In this document: positions 1 through 9,181 of the stretch, one piece after another
How positions within the stretch are numbered: the first letter of the stretch is position 1
How the letters are laid out: every line of letters begins with the position of its first letter
DNA from: Salegentibacter sp.
Lineage (GTDB): Bacteria; Bacteroidota; Bacteroidia; Flavobacteriales; Flavobacteriaceae
DNA: 64,000 bases
Direction of reading: 5' to 3'
Assembly: GCA_017795085.1 (NCBI GenBank)
Contig: CP051246.1
Location: 3,598,514-3,662,513 of the forward strand
Translations under genes and position numbers: made by a program
The notes under the pieces: model-generated
Databases searched by the model: none
What the model saw: only the letters and a program-made list of their open reading frames with translations
What the model was told of the DNA's origin: nothing

Positions 1-2129
1 GGTAAAATATGTACTGCTCCATCGTGGCTTTGCACCAACATTTCAGCTATTCCTGCAGTACAACCAAAATTACCGTCAATCTGAAACGGTGGGTGGGCAT
101 CAAACATATTGGGATAGGTTCCTCCATTTCCACTAGTTGCCAGCGAAAGTTGATTTTTTAATAATTTATGAGCACGGTCACCATCTAATAATCTTGCCCA
201 TAAATTTACCTTCCAGCCCATAGACCAACCGGTAGATTCATCTCCCCGATATTCAAGCACGGTTTTAGCTCCCTGAAAAAGCTCAGGGTTTCGCAATGGT
301 GAAATTTGATTGCTCGGAAACAAACCATATAAGTGAGAAACATGCCGATGATTATCTTCGGGATCATCCCAGTCTTCCAGCCATTCCTGAAGTTGACCAT
401 AGCGTCCAATGCGCATAGGTGCAATTTTTTCTTTTGCTTTTTTTAGCTTTTTTGCGAACTCAGCATCTTCATTTAAAACTTCTGAAGCCCTGATTACATT
501 GGAAAATAAATCGAAAACTAATTGATTATCTATAGTGGTCCCTGCTGCAATGGAAGCATTTCCCTCGCCACCTGCGTGTGAGTTTTCAGGCGAATTTGAA
601 GGTACTACCACAAGATAACCTTCCTCAGGGTGAGGAATCATAAAATCAAGGAAGAATTCCGCGGAACCTTTAATTACCGGATAAATTTCTTTTAAATAAT
701 CCTGGTCTGCTGTGTAGAGATAACGCTCCCATAAATCCTGGGAGAGCCAGGCGCCTCCCGCAGGCCACATTCCGGAATGTGCCAAATCTATCGGCCCGGA
801 AATTCGCCATATATCTGTATTGTGATGCAGTACCCAGCCATTGGCATCATACATTTTCCTGGCGGTTTCCCTTCCGGTTTCACTAACTTCTTTAGCAAGC
901 TGGATAAAGGGTTCGTGCATTTCGGAAAGGTTGGTATTTTCTGCAGGCCAGTAATTCATTTCCGCATTGATATTCATGGTGTATTTACTTTCCCAGGGCG
1001 GAAACAGCATATCGTTCCAAATTCCCTGTAAATTGGCTGGCTGACCTCCGGGCTGTGAACTTGAAATCAACAAATACCTTCCAAACTGAAAATACAGCGA
1101 AGCTAGTTGCGGATCGTCCTGATTTGAAAAATCCGCAATACGTTCATCGGTAGGTTGATTTACTGCCTCGGTAGTACCCAAATCTAAAGAAACGCGGTCA
1201 AAGAAATTTTTATAATATTTAGTATGCCGTGATTTAATTGATTCAAAATCACTTCCCAGGGCTTCTGCTAAGTGTTTTTTACTCTTTTTAACCTGATCAT
1301 CTTCCAGCGCTGCATAGTTTGTAAAATTGGTAGCTATAGAAATATATAGCGTAGCTTCATCAGCCCCATCAATAGATAACACCCCGTTTTCTGAAGTGAT
1401 TTTTCCTCCTTTAGTTTTTGCGGCGACACGTCCATCAAATTTCACACCTCCACGTTGACCTTCGTGGTTACTACTAATCCCGTCTAACCGAATTAGATTT
1501 TCTTCCGAAACAGCAGTAGTTTTATCAAAAGGACTTTCCAAAAGGATATTACAGGTAATTTTGCCCGGTTGATCTGCCGAAAGTTTTACCACTATAACCT
1601 CATCTTCAAAAGCAGAAAGCATTTCACGTTTATAATTCACCCCATCAACTGTATAACTTACCGATGATATAGCTTTTCCAATATTCAAGTCTCGGTAATA
1701 ATTGGAATAGTCACTATGTCCGGGAAATGAAATATATAGATTTCCGAAAGTCTGATAGGGCATCCCGTTATTGGTTTGAGAACGGATATCGCTGGTAGCC
1801 AAACCCTGTGCTTCCTTATATTTTCCTTCAAAAATAAGCTTGCGCACCTTAGGAAGCGCTTTTAGCGCTTTATCGTGCGCAATACTGTTTGGAGAACCCG
1901 CCCAAATGGTTTCTTCGTTTAGTTGGAGTCTTTCTACAGCAGGATTTCCGAAAACCATTGCTCCCAACCTGCCATTTCCAAGTGGTAGTGATTCATTCCA
2001 GTTGGCAGCCGGTTCTTCATACCATAATTTCAACAAATCCTCCTGTTCTGATTTTTGTCCAAACAGCGTGCTTCCGCTTATTAAAAGCAATAAGAAAAAG
2101 TAATATTGTAAAGGAGTTTTATTTTTCAT
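1..2129 (-). CDS. GH95 family glycosidase (alpha-L-fucosidase / alpha-L-galactosidase type), C-terminus cut by window edge
   Basis: The reading frame opens at 2129 and stays open to the window edge (about 709 codons; the family is usually about 780-830 aa), so only the C-terminal part is missing. The start is followed by a hydrophobic signal peptide ([14 protein letters not shown]). The family hallmark near the N-terminus is [18 protein letters not shown]. Later come NLQGIWN (about residue 365), NINAEMNYW (about 385), SNSPENS with the probable general-acid Glu (about 511), and [11 protein letters not shown] with the probable Asp that activates water through the Asn pair (about 683). These match the catalytic set described for GH95 AfcA. 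The family hydrolyses alpha-1,2-L-fucose or alpha-L-galactose; which one cannot be read from sequence. It is the last visible gene of the pectin operon and overlaps the preceding esterase by 11 bp. In a pectin context L-galactose or fucose of rhamnogalacturonan side chains is plausible (inference). Confidence 0.93.
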   Translation of the reverse strand, partial: MKNKTPLQYYFFLLLLISGSTLFGQKSEQEDLLKLWYEEPAANWNESLPLGNGRLGAMVFGNPAVERLQLNEETIWAGSPNSIAHDKALKALPKVRKLIFEGKYKEAQGLATSDIRSQTNNGMPYQTFGNLYISFPGHSDYSNYYRDLNIGKAISSVSYTVDGVNYKREMLSAFEDEVIVVKLSADQPGKITCNILLESPFDKTTAVSEENLIRLDGISSNHEGQRGGVKFDGRVAAKTKGGKITSENGVLSIDGADEATLYISIATNFTNYAALEDDQVKKSKKHLAEALGSDFESIKSRHTKYYKNFFDRVSLDLGTTEAVNQPTDERIADFSNQDDPQLASLYFQFGRYLLISSSQPGGQPANLQGIWNDMLFPPWESKYTMNINAEMNYWPAENTNLSEMHEPFIQLAKEVSETGRETARKMYDANGWVLHHNTDIWRISGPIDLAHSGMWPAGGAWLSQDLWERYLYTADQDYLKEIYPVIKGSAEFFLDFMIPHPEEGYLVVVPSNSPENSHAGGEGNASIAAGTTIDNQLVFDLFSNVIRASEVLNEDAEFAKKLKKAKEKIAPMRIGRYGQLQEWLEDWDDPEDNHRHVSHLYGLFPSNQISPLRNPELFQGAKTVLEYRGDESTGWSMGWKVNLWARLLDGDRAHKLLKNQLSLATSGNGGTYPNMFDAHPPFQIDGNFGCTAGIAEMLVQSHDGAVHIL

Positions 2130-3567
2130 TCTTCCTTTTATTTTTTTCACCGAACATGGCATATAGCTTATCAATATTTTTTAATGCATTTTTAGGTAGA
2201 TTTTCTCCATTATCCCCAAAAACCTTCAGCTCGTTTTCCGATTCAATTTCCACATTATTCTCAACAATTTCCCCTGAATTATCTTGTACGTTCTTCAAGT
2301 CAAGCTCTAAATGTTTGGCCATAAAGGGATACATAGCCATTCTTTTTGAGACTCCATAGTCGTGGCCTTCTTCAGGAAAATGGGTATTTTTTACCAATTC
2401 ACCTTTTCCGAAGAATTCATAAATATTTTTTATAAAAGGATATTCTACCTCCGGCACATTTTGTGTCCAGTCTCCGCCATCAGAAATAATTAATTGTGGA
2501 CGTGGCGCCGCCAGGGCTGCAATTTCAGGATTGTTCGTTCCATTACCACACAGGTGAATGGGCTGCCCGCTCTCACAGGGGCAGCCCCCCGAATGATGCG
2601 CAGAAACCATTACGGCAGGAACTGAAACTTTTATCCGCTCATCAATAGCAGTTAAAAATAAAGTAGAAGAAGCCCCTCCGGAACCTCCGGTAACCCCCAC
2701 TCTATCGGCATCGGTTTCGGGTAATTGCTCCAAATAATCCAACAATCTAAGTCCGTTTAATATTTGGATGGTTTGTGAAATACTATTACGATGTGTTTTT
2801 GAAGAAAACTGAAGTTGTGATTCTCCCCAGGCAAATAAATCGTAACTCACCACTACTGCCCCCATTTTGGCCAATGTTGCACACCGAAATTGCTGACTTT
2901 CACGGTATCTTCCGTCACCAAAATGCCCATTTGGTGTTAGTATAATTGCTAAATTATCTTCCAGGGGATAAGGTTTATATACTGAACCGGTAGTATAAAC
3001 CCCGGGTAATATTTCCAGTGCAATATTTTCTACCGAATAGCCTTTATAAGTCCTTTTTTTGGTTAAAATGGGTTCTGAATCGGGTTTCTCAGGGGCTTTA
3101 TCTAAAAGTAAAGCCTGTTTCATACAAGATTGTAGTTCTTGTTTTCTAACTTTCCAACTTTCTAAATCATTATACCTGTTAGATAAAAATGCAAGGCGCT
3201 GAGCCCCAATTTCCTGAGGAATTTTATGATATTGGAATTTTTTAATATTATAAACCGAATCTGATTCTTTGGAAAAACTTAAATCAAATGGAGAAAGTAA
3301 ATTCGATAAAGAGACCTCCAAATTACCAGGGTATATTCTCCAATCAGCATATTCCAGCTCTTTTCCCGCTAATAATTGCCTTTCATCTTTAATATCGATT
3401 TTAAAAAATTCTTCGACTTTCTTTAAGCTCTCAGCAACTGATGTTCTGTAATTGGTGTCAGCGTTCTGGCTATTACCAACAGGGCAAACTAATAACATCC
3501 CGGAAATAGTTAGAAAACCAATTCCCTTTTGAAAAATAGATTTTATTTGTTGCTTTTTATAATTCAC
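2119..3567 (-). CDS. Secreted alpha/beta-hydrolase esterase with N-terminal STN-like domain (pectin/acetyl esterase type)
   Basis: A 482-residue secreted protein. After the signal peptide, residues about 35-105 resemble a secretin/TonB short N-terminal (STN) fold. The alpha/beta-hydrolase domain then carries a nucleophile elbow [10 protein letters not shown] (Ser about 292), an acidic candidate in LIISDGGDW (about 350) and the catalytic His in EGHDYG (about 402). A Cys-rich loop GGCPCESGQ lies between them. Esterases of this fold occur in Bacteroidota pectin loci; BT1017 (CE19 pectin methylesterase) is the nearest analogue I can name, but membership in CE19 rather than an acetyl-esterase family is not proven. 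The C-terminal about 70 residues are acidic and asparagine-rich, without a recognised domain. It overlaps the GH78 gene by 4 bp and the GH95 gene by 11 bp, so it is part of one transcript. The likely role is removing methyl or acetyl groups from pectin so that the glycosidases can act. Confidence 0.8.
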   Translation of the reverse strand: MNYKKQQIKSIFQKGIGFLTISGMLLVCPVGNSQNADTNYRTSVAESLKKVEEFFKIDIKDERQLLAGKELEYADWRIYPGNLEVSLSNLLSPFDLSFSKESDSVYNIKKFQYHKIPQEIGAQRLAFLSNRYNDLESWKVRKQELQSCMKQALLLDKAPEKPDSEPILTKKRTYKGYSVENIALEILPGVYTTGSVYKPYPLEDNLAIILTPNGHFGDGRYRESQQFRCATLAKMGAVVVSYDLFAWGESQLQFSSKTHRNSISQTIQILNGLRLLDYLEQLPETDADRVGVTGGSGGASSTLFLTAIDERIKVSVPAVMVSAHHSGGCPCESGQPIHLCGNGTNNPEIAALAAPRPQLIISDGGDWTQNVPEVEYPFIKNIYEFFGKGELVKNTHFPEEGHDYGVSKRMAMYPFMAKHLELDLKNVQDNSGEIVENNVEIESENELKVFGDNGENLPKNALKNIDKLYAMFGEKNKRKNEK

Positions 3568-6350
3568 AGTTTTCCTTTAATCAAATATTTCCCTGAACCT
3601 AATTTGAAATCGACACCTTCTTTTAATTCCAAAGTTAATTCCGAATCCTCCAGCTCCTTGCCGTTAATGCTAATTTCCTTTACTTCTTCTGGTAATTGGA
3701 GCGTGGCGGTAGTATTTCCTGGAATTTCAACTTCATAGGAAAATTCACCTTCTTCTGCTCTCCAGTTGGAAATAATCTTTCCATACAGGGATTCATAAGA
3801 ACTATTAACAAATTCAAGGTCTCCGGCCATTTTTGGTTTTAAATAAAAATGTTTAAACCCTGGATTTTCTTTATCGGGTACAATTCCTCCCAAGCTACGA
3901 TAAAACCATTCTTCAATTTGCCCCATCATAAAATGGTTCAATGAATTTCCTTTTCTGGGATCCCATTGTTCGGTGAGGGTCGTTAATCCAAATTTAATCT
4001 GAAATCCGTAACCCGGAGTGTCATAGTGATTATGCATTTTAAACAACACATCATTCGCTCCGTTTCGTGCCAGGGTTTGATATAAATAACGGTTTCCCAC
4101 ATCGCCTGTGGTGAGTCTGAAACCTTTTTCTTCTATGTCTTCGAGTAAGTTTTCAAAAACAGCATCCTTATTTTCCGGGGCAACCAAATCCATAAATAGA
4201 GGTACAGCGTTACTAAACTGGCTACCAGTGCCATATTCTGCCTTTTCAACCTTAAAAAATTCGTTATTAAAGTCCTGCTTTATCTGCTGACTTAACTCGG
4301 TATATTTTTGGGCATCTCCTTCTTTACCCAGGAAATCGGCTGCCTTTGCAAGCAAACTGGTTCCAAAATAATAATGACTTGTAGCCGATAAAGCTATGGG
4401 ACTGTTTTTTGAATACCCCGCAGCATGATCACCAAAATCGTACCAATCGCCCAAACCGTGATCTACAATCCCGTTTTCGGCCGTTTTAGTAAGATAATCA
4501 ACGTAAGCTTTCATCACCTCGTAATATTCTTCAATAAGGCTGGAATCGCCGTAATATTCGTAATACATCCAGGGAAGTACTACGCCTGCTACACCCCACT
4601 CGGGCGAATCGGTGAAATCTCCGCCAAATACAATATATTCCGGGGCAATGTTTGGAATTAATCCATTTTCTCTTTGAGCATCAGCAATATCCTGCATAAT
4701 TTTTGGAACCATGGCTTGTAGGTTGTAATTAAAAAACAATCCGGGTCCATTTAAATGAGTTTCTTCTAACCACCCTAATTTTTCACGATGCGGGCAGTCG
4801 GTAAAAACACTATGAAAATTGCTTTTGATGGCGTTATTAATAAGGAGATGAGTTTGATTGAAAATTTCGTTTGAACTTTCAAACGACCCTGCTTCCCCGG
4901 CAGAATTATAAACAAACTGAGAAGTTATATCGGTTACCAAAGGCAATTCTTTATTCTTTGTTTCCTGATAATTCGCTCCTTCAATTTGCACATATTGATA
5001 GCCGTAATAGCTAAACCTGGGTTGCCACTCTTCTTCACCGTCTCCTTTAAGGGTATATTCAAAATAATAAGGCTTTCCTGAACCGCCCTGATCTATTTTA
5101 CCGTCATCATTTAATTTCTCACCAACCCAAAATTTTACTTTTTGACCTTTTTCTCCTTTAACTTTTATCTTTGGAAAACCGGAAAGATTTTGCCCCATAT
5201 CAAGTACATAAATATCTTCTTCCGGCTCGTTAATTTTCTGAACTTTGTACTCTTTTTCTATTTTAACCGGCGGTGCGGTTTGAGTACGCAATTCACCTTT
5301 TGGTGCCTCTTGCACGACAACAGACTTCCAGTGTTCTGTATCAAAACCGGGTTTATCCCAGCCTTCCTGCTCTAAACGGGCATCATAATCTTCCCCGCCA
5401 AAAATAGTATTAAAAGTTATCGGGCTTTTATCATACTTCCAGCTGGAATCTGATTTCACCACCTGGGTTGAACCATCTTCATATTCCACATGAAGATTAA
5501 AAAATAAGGTTGGCGGGCCAAAACTCACATAAAATTTAGAATAACGCTCTCCAATAACATTATACATTCCATTACCCAACATTACCCCAATTGCGTTCTC
5601 TTCCTGAAGTAGTTTGGTGACATCATAAATATTATAAAAAACGGTTTTATCATAATCTGACCAGAGCGGAGCAAACTCGCTATTTCCGATTTTCTCTCCG
5701 TTAATGGTCAGTTCATAATGCCCCAGGCCACTGATAAAAACCTGTGCATTTTTAATATCCTTTTCAGGCTTAAATTCTTTCCGCAGCATAATACTACGGG
5801 TGGCCAGAGAATCTACAGCATCGATTAATTCCTGTCTTTTCTCTTTTTTTATGGTTGGGGTATGGAAATCACGACTTTCCGGTAAATTACTTTTCTCCCG
5901 GGTTATCGCCCCTATCCATTCGGCCTGAAAATCTTCTGAAGAAGGTGCAGTGAAAAAAGTTTCTGGTTCACTCCAGACAGAAACTTTATGTTCATCTTTA
6001 ATCCAGCTTCTTACTTTCCAGAAATATTCTTTCCCGGCCTGAAGATCTTTGCCTTCATAAGTAACATGTTGACTTTGGGAAGAACTAACTTTGCCGCTAT
6101 CCCATATAAATTCATCATTTTCAAGCTCTTCTTCAGAAGGAGCCACTACTATTTGATAGCTGCCTTGGGTAAGGTTATAAGCCTCTGAAACCAGCTTCCA
6201 TCCAAACCTAATTTTCTCAGGCATAACGCCAACCGGATCTTCCATCATATTAACGGTTAATCCTTCGATATTCACCCCTGTTTCACTTTTTTCATTACAG
6301 CTAATGAAAAAGAAACCAACTATTGCGATAATGAAACAGTTTCTAAGCAT
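3564..6350 (-). CDS. GH78 alpha-L-rhamnosidase, lipoprotein
   Basis: A 928-residue lipoprotein (lipobox FFFISCNEK), so probably anchored in the outer membrane or periplasm. It has the full bacterial rhamnosidase architecture: N-terminal Ig-like and beta-sandwich domains (about 25-400), the (alpha/alpha)6 catalytic barrel (about 480-830) and a C-terminal beta-sandwich. Catalytic-region motifs are DCPHREKLGWLEETHLNG (about residues 513-530), which holds the general-acid region, and LTEQWDPRKGNSLNH (about 793), where the Glu matches the general base of GH78. The enzyme cleaves terminal alpha-L-rhamnose, here probably from rhamnogalacturonan fragments generated by PL1 and GH28. It lies 3 bp downstream of the sialidase-like gene and overlaps the esterase by 4 bp. 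Length is normal, with no disrupted motif. Confidence 0.93.
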   Translation of the reverse strand: MLRNCFIIAIVGFFFISCNEKSETGVNIEGLTVNMMEDPVGVMPEKIRFGWKLVSEAYNLTQGSYQIVVAPSEEELENDEFIWDSGKVSSSQSQHVTYEGKDLQAGKEYFWKVRSWIKDEHKVSVWSEPETFFTAPSSEDFQAEWIGAITREKSNLPESRDFHTPTIKKEKRQELIDAVDSLATRSIMLRKEFKPEKDIKNAQVFISGLGHYELTINGEKIGNSEFAPLWSDYDKTVFYNIYDVTKLLQEENAIGVMLGNGMYNVIGERYSKFYVSFGPPTLFFNLHVEYEDGSTQVVKSDSSWKYDKSPITFNTIFGGEDYDARLEQEGWDKPGFDTEHWKSVVVQEAPKGELRTQTAPPVKIEKEYKVQKINEPEEDIYVLDMGQNLSGFPKIKVKGEKGQKVKFWVGEKLNDDGKIDQGGSGKPYYFEYTLKGDGEEEWQPRFSYYGYQYVQIEGANYQETKNKELPLVTDITSQFVYNSAGEAGSFESSNEIFNQTHLLINNAIKSNFHSVFTDCPHREKLGWLEETHLNGPGLFFNYNLQAMVPKIMQDIADAQRENGLIPNIAPEYIVFGGDFTDSPEWGVAGVVLPWMYYEYYGDSSLIEEYYEVMKAYVDYLTKTAENGIVDHGLGDWYDFGDHAAGYSKNSPIALSATSHYYFGTSLLAKAADFLGKEGDAQKYTELSQQIKQDFNNEFFKVEKAEYGTGSQFSNAVPLFMDLVAPENKDAVFENLLEDIEEKGFRLTTGDVGNRYLYQTLARNGANDVLFKMHNHYDTPGYGFQIKFGLTTLTEQWDPRKGNSLNHFMMGQIEEWFYRSLGGIVPDKENPGFKHFYLKPKMAGDLEFVNSSYESLYGKIISNWRAEEGEFSYEVEIPGNTTATLQLPEEVKEISINGKELEDSELTLELKEGVDFKLGSGKYLIKGKL

Positions 6351-6353
6351 TTA

Positions 6354-8198
6354 TTAAAGTTTATCGGTATGCAGTGATTTTATGTAAAATGCCGCTTCAG
6401 GTATAGTTTTACCCGGATTTTCCAGATCTTCGTGATTTGCAGCAGGCGAATCGGGAGTTGGGTGATAACGCTGTTCACCGGTTCTAAACATAATCCGGTT
6501 AAATTCATGGACCGGTGCATAAAATATAAGCCTCTTTTCATCCCCTCCATTTACACTCACCCTGTAGGTTCTAATAGCGGGTTCCAGTTTTACAGTAATG
6601 GTATATTCTTTTCCCGCTTCATAATCAGTTAATTTTCTATAGCGATAACCCGCTTTTGCTTTTAATTCCCCATTTTCATCAAAAACCAGTTGTACAGCAG
6701 GCTGGCCTTTTTTATTCTGAAATTCTATCTGCAACATTCCGTGATCATTTTGATCTGCTTTCACGGTAAATTCGGTTTCCAGATCTTCGGTTACCGGAAT
6801 CACCCTTTCTGCACGGGCGTAATCAAACGGATCTTCATCTTTTAACGACAGCCATTTTTCGCCATCTACATTTTCTATTCCTACCGGTGCTTGCTGTAAA
6901 TCGTAAAAATTCCATTTTTTTAATTCTTCTCCATCAGCAAGTTTAGAGAATTCCTCGTTTGCGTGGCCCGCAGCTTCGGCAGTAATTGGCAAGGGAGTTG
7001 AAGCCACCCAAATATCTTCTTTATTCATACTGTAGGTCACCCACATATTTCCATCATCGGGATTCCCATTTCCTTCTAAAATTCCTCTTACATACTGTGG
7101 TCCGTAAGATTTATAATTCCCCCCATATCGCATTGTGCTAATTTCACCATGAATCAAGAGCAAATCGTCATAAACAAGTCCGTCTTCACTGGTTGAAACA
7201 GCCAATGGCCAACGGAATTCAGAAGGGTTATAAACCGTTGCATACTTTCCGTCATTCGTTTTTTGTCCCCAAATTTTAGCATTGGCATTTACAAATCCGG
7301 GCGCGCGAACAGGATTATATTCCCAGCTTTCACCACCATCATTACTAATGCTGGTAAGCGCGTGCTTCCAGAATCCTACCACACGATCATCGGGCAGGTG
7401 ATAATAACTAAATGCTTTATATTGTTTCTGAAGTGGAATAAGCGGGTCATCCCGATCGGCTTCTTCAACCCATTGTTGCATCATCAACGGATCGTCCATT
7501 AATTCATTACAAGCAGCTATAAATTCACTGTCATCACTTTCTTCATAAAAAGGATATTCAGAATCTGCTTCATCCCAGGTCTTGTTGTACCTGATAAAAT
7601 AAATAGGCCCGTAACTTCCATCTTTATAGATTTCTCTTACCACACGACCAATTCCTTTACCATCGTTGGGAGAATCCCTTTCGTCCATAGTAATTCCATA
7701 ATAACCCACCCCGAGAAATTCACCGTTTTCAGCTTTATAAAAGCCCATACGCTGATGCATTACCGCATCTAAGTCTTTAGCCGGTTCTTCAAAGCCTTCT
7801 TTTTTATATCCGTCTGGAATTCGGTAAGGAGGAAAAAGCACTTTAGGCTTGCTCCACTCTTCTCCGTCTTTAGAAGTTATTACAAAACTTTGTCCCGGCG
7901 CAATATGTTCGCCCACCGGGTTACTTAAATATTGTACAAAAAAGGTATCGTTCCAATAAGCAATATTAGGCCCATGATTATAGGTCCATCCAAAATAGTC
8001 GGCGGTTTCGGGGTGTTCTCTACTGGCTCGAAGTATTTGCCTGGCGTGTACCCCTACCGCAGGTTGCAATTGCCCGTCATGATAGTCGATATTGGAAAGT
8101 GTTTCTCCTACATACTTTGCTGTATCCTGTGCCGTAACAGGTAATAAAATACTAAGACTACAAAGTATTACTAAACTTAATTTTTTATTTAATTTCAT
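6354..8198 (-). CDS. Secreted sialidase-fold beta-propeller enzyme with C-terminal concanavalin-like domain, specificity unknown
   Basis: A 614-residue secreted protein with a cleavable signal peptide (ILLPVTAQ) and no lipobox. Asp-box-like repeats are visible (ITSKDGEEWS, ISNDGGESWE, STSEDGLVYD), indicating a beta-propeller of the sialidase superfamily. The motif YNHGPNIAYW (residues 73-82) puts a His where the propeller enzymes of GH145/PL-type families use catalytic histidines; this is analogy, not a family assignment. Residues about 430-600 form a jelly-roll like the LamG/concanavalin type (EVEFTVK-like strands, ending FYIKSL). It sits in mid-operon between the GH43-like and GH78 genes with 3-bp gaps. 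Its position suggests action on an oligosaccharide released from rhamnogalacturonan, for example an exo-lyase or exo-glycosidase step. I cannot tell hydrolase from lyase. Confidence 0.7.
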   Translation of the reverse strand: MKLNKKLSLVILCSLSILLPVTAQDTAKYVGETLSNIDYHDGQLQPAVGVHARQILRASREHPETADYFGWTYNHGPNIAYWNDTFFVQYLSNPVGEHIAPGQSFVITSKDGEEWSKPKVLFPPYRIPDGYKKEGFEEPAKDLDAVMHQRMGFYKAENGEFLGVGYYGITMDERDSPNDGKGIGRVVREIYKDGSYGPIYFIRYNKTWDEADSEYPFYEESDDSEFIAACNELMDDPLMMQQWVEEADRDDPLIPLQKQYKAFSYYHLPDDRVVGFWKHALTSISNDGGESWEYNPVRAPGFVNANAKIWGQKTNDGKYATVYNPSEFRWPLAVSTSEDGLVYDDLLLIHGEISTMRYGGNYKSYGPQYVRGILEGNGNPDDGNMWVTYSMNKEDIWVASTPLPITAEAAGHANEEFSKLADGEELKKWNFYDLQQAPVGIENVDGEKWLSLKDEDPFDYARAERVIPVTEDLETEFTVKADQNDHGMLQIEFQNKKGQPAVQLVFDENGELKAKAGYRYRKLTDYEAGKEYTITVKLEPAIRTYRVSVNGGDEKRLIFYAPVHEFNRIMFRTGEQRYHPTPDSPAANHEDLENPGKTIPEAAFYIKSLHTDKL

Positions 8199-8201
8199 TT
8201 T

Positions 8202-9170
8202 CTAGTTCTCTTTTTCCTCCTGGGTTTCTTTCTTTTTACTCTCTTGCTTTAAAACTGCCAGATCTTTTGCAGAAATTTTAGCAATCGTTCCATGTTTATG
8301 GCCTTCGGGAAGACTTATTTTATCAGATATATCTTCAAATTCTTTAAAATCACTTGTTTTTTTAGCTTTATAGTTATCGTGACCGTAATTATCGTAATAA
8401 ATTATCCATTCTCCATCCTGTTCAATCACGGTTGGCCCTTCACTTAGATGGCCGGTAAAAGGTTCCGAATAATCTTTCCAGGGGCCCAGCGGGTTATTAC
8501 CAAAGGCCACACTAATATTTCGGTTAGGCCGGGTATTATCTTTTAATACCAGCACATAATCATCAGAATCCCTTTTCACAATCACACAATCTATTACACT
8601 AAAGCCCGGATCTAAAAATAATTTTGTTTCTGAAAATGTTTTAAAATCTTTGGTAGTGGTATAGTACATACGATGATTATTGTCTTCAGCCTCCTCTCCT
8701 TTTTCAAATCTGTGCGGAATAGTCGAAGCCCAGAAAATTATAAATTCTTCCTTCTTATCGTCATAATATAGTTCGGGTGCCCATACATTTACCACATCGG
8801 GCTCGTGTTGCATGGCAGGAATAAATTTCTGTTCAGACCAGTGTATTAAATCTTTTGATTTGGCATACCCAAAACCATTTCCGCCTTTCCAATCGGTGGT
8901 CCAAACCATATGATATACCCCGTCCGGACTTTTTATCAATGATGGATCGCGCATTATTTTACTCTCCCCGGCTTCAGGTTTAAGGTAGGGGCCTTTTAGA
9001 TCTTCCCAATTATAACCATCCTCGCTATAGGCCAGGTATAGGCCATCTGTTGCGGGTTCCCGAAAGCTGGAAAAAATGTAATGTTCATCTTCTTCTGTCT
9101 TATTTTCATTACAGCTAACAAAACTGAAAACGACAGCTAATATTAATAAATTCAATAAATTATGTTTCAT
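8202..9170 (-). CDS. GH43-like five-bladed beta-propeller glycosidase, lipoprotein
   Basis: A 322-residue lipoprotein (FSFVSCNEN). The three acidic residues expected of clan GH-F are present in order: MRDPSLI (catalytic-base Asp, about residue 75), NVWAPELYYD (about 128) and the probable general-acid Glu in LSEGPTVI (about 242). Length equals a bare five-bladed propeller with no accessory module. GH43 enzymes usually remove arabinofuranose, xylose or galactofuranose; the RG-II locus of B. thetaiotaomicron also contains a GH43 member. No subfamily can be assigned by eye. The C-terminus ends in a charged Lys/Glu tail (KQESKKKETQEEKEN). It lies 11 bp after GH28 and 3 bp before the next gene, so it is co-transcribed with the pectin operon. 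Confidence 0.82.
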   Translation of the reverse strand: MKHNLLNLLILAVVFSFVSCNENKTEEDEHYIFSSFREPATDGLYLAYSEDGYNWEDLKGPYLKPEAGESKIMRDPSLIKSPDGVYHMVWTTDWKGGNGFGYAKSKDLIHWSEQKFIPAMQHEPDVVNVWAPELYYDDKKEEFIIFWASTIPHRFEKGEEAEDNNHRMYYTTTKDFKTFSETKLFLDPGFSVIDCVIVKRDSDDYVLVLKDNTRPNRNISVAFGNNPLGPWKDYSEPFTGHLSEGPTVIEQDGEWIIYYDNYGHDNYKAKKTSDFKEFEDISDKISLPEGHKHGTIAKISAKDLAVLKQESKKKETQEEKEN

Positions 9171-9181
9171 GGTCTTCGTAA

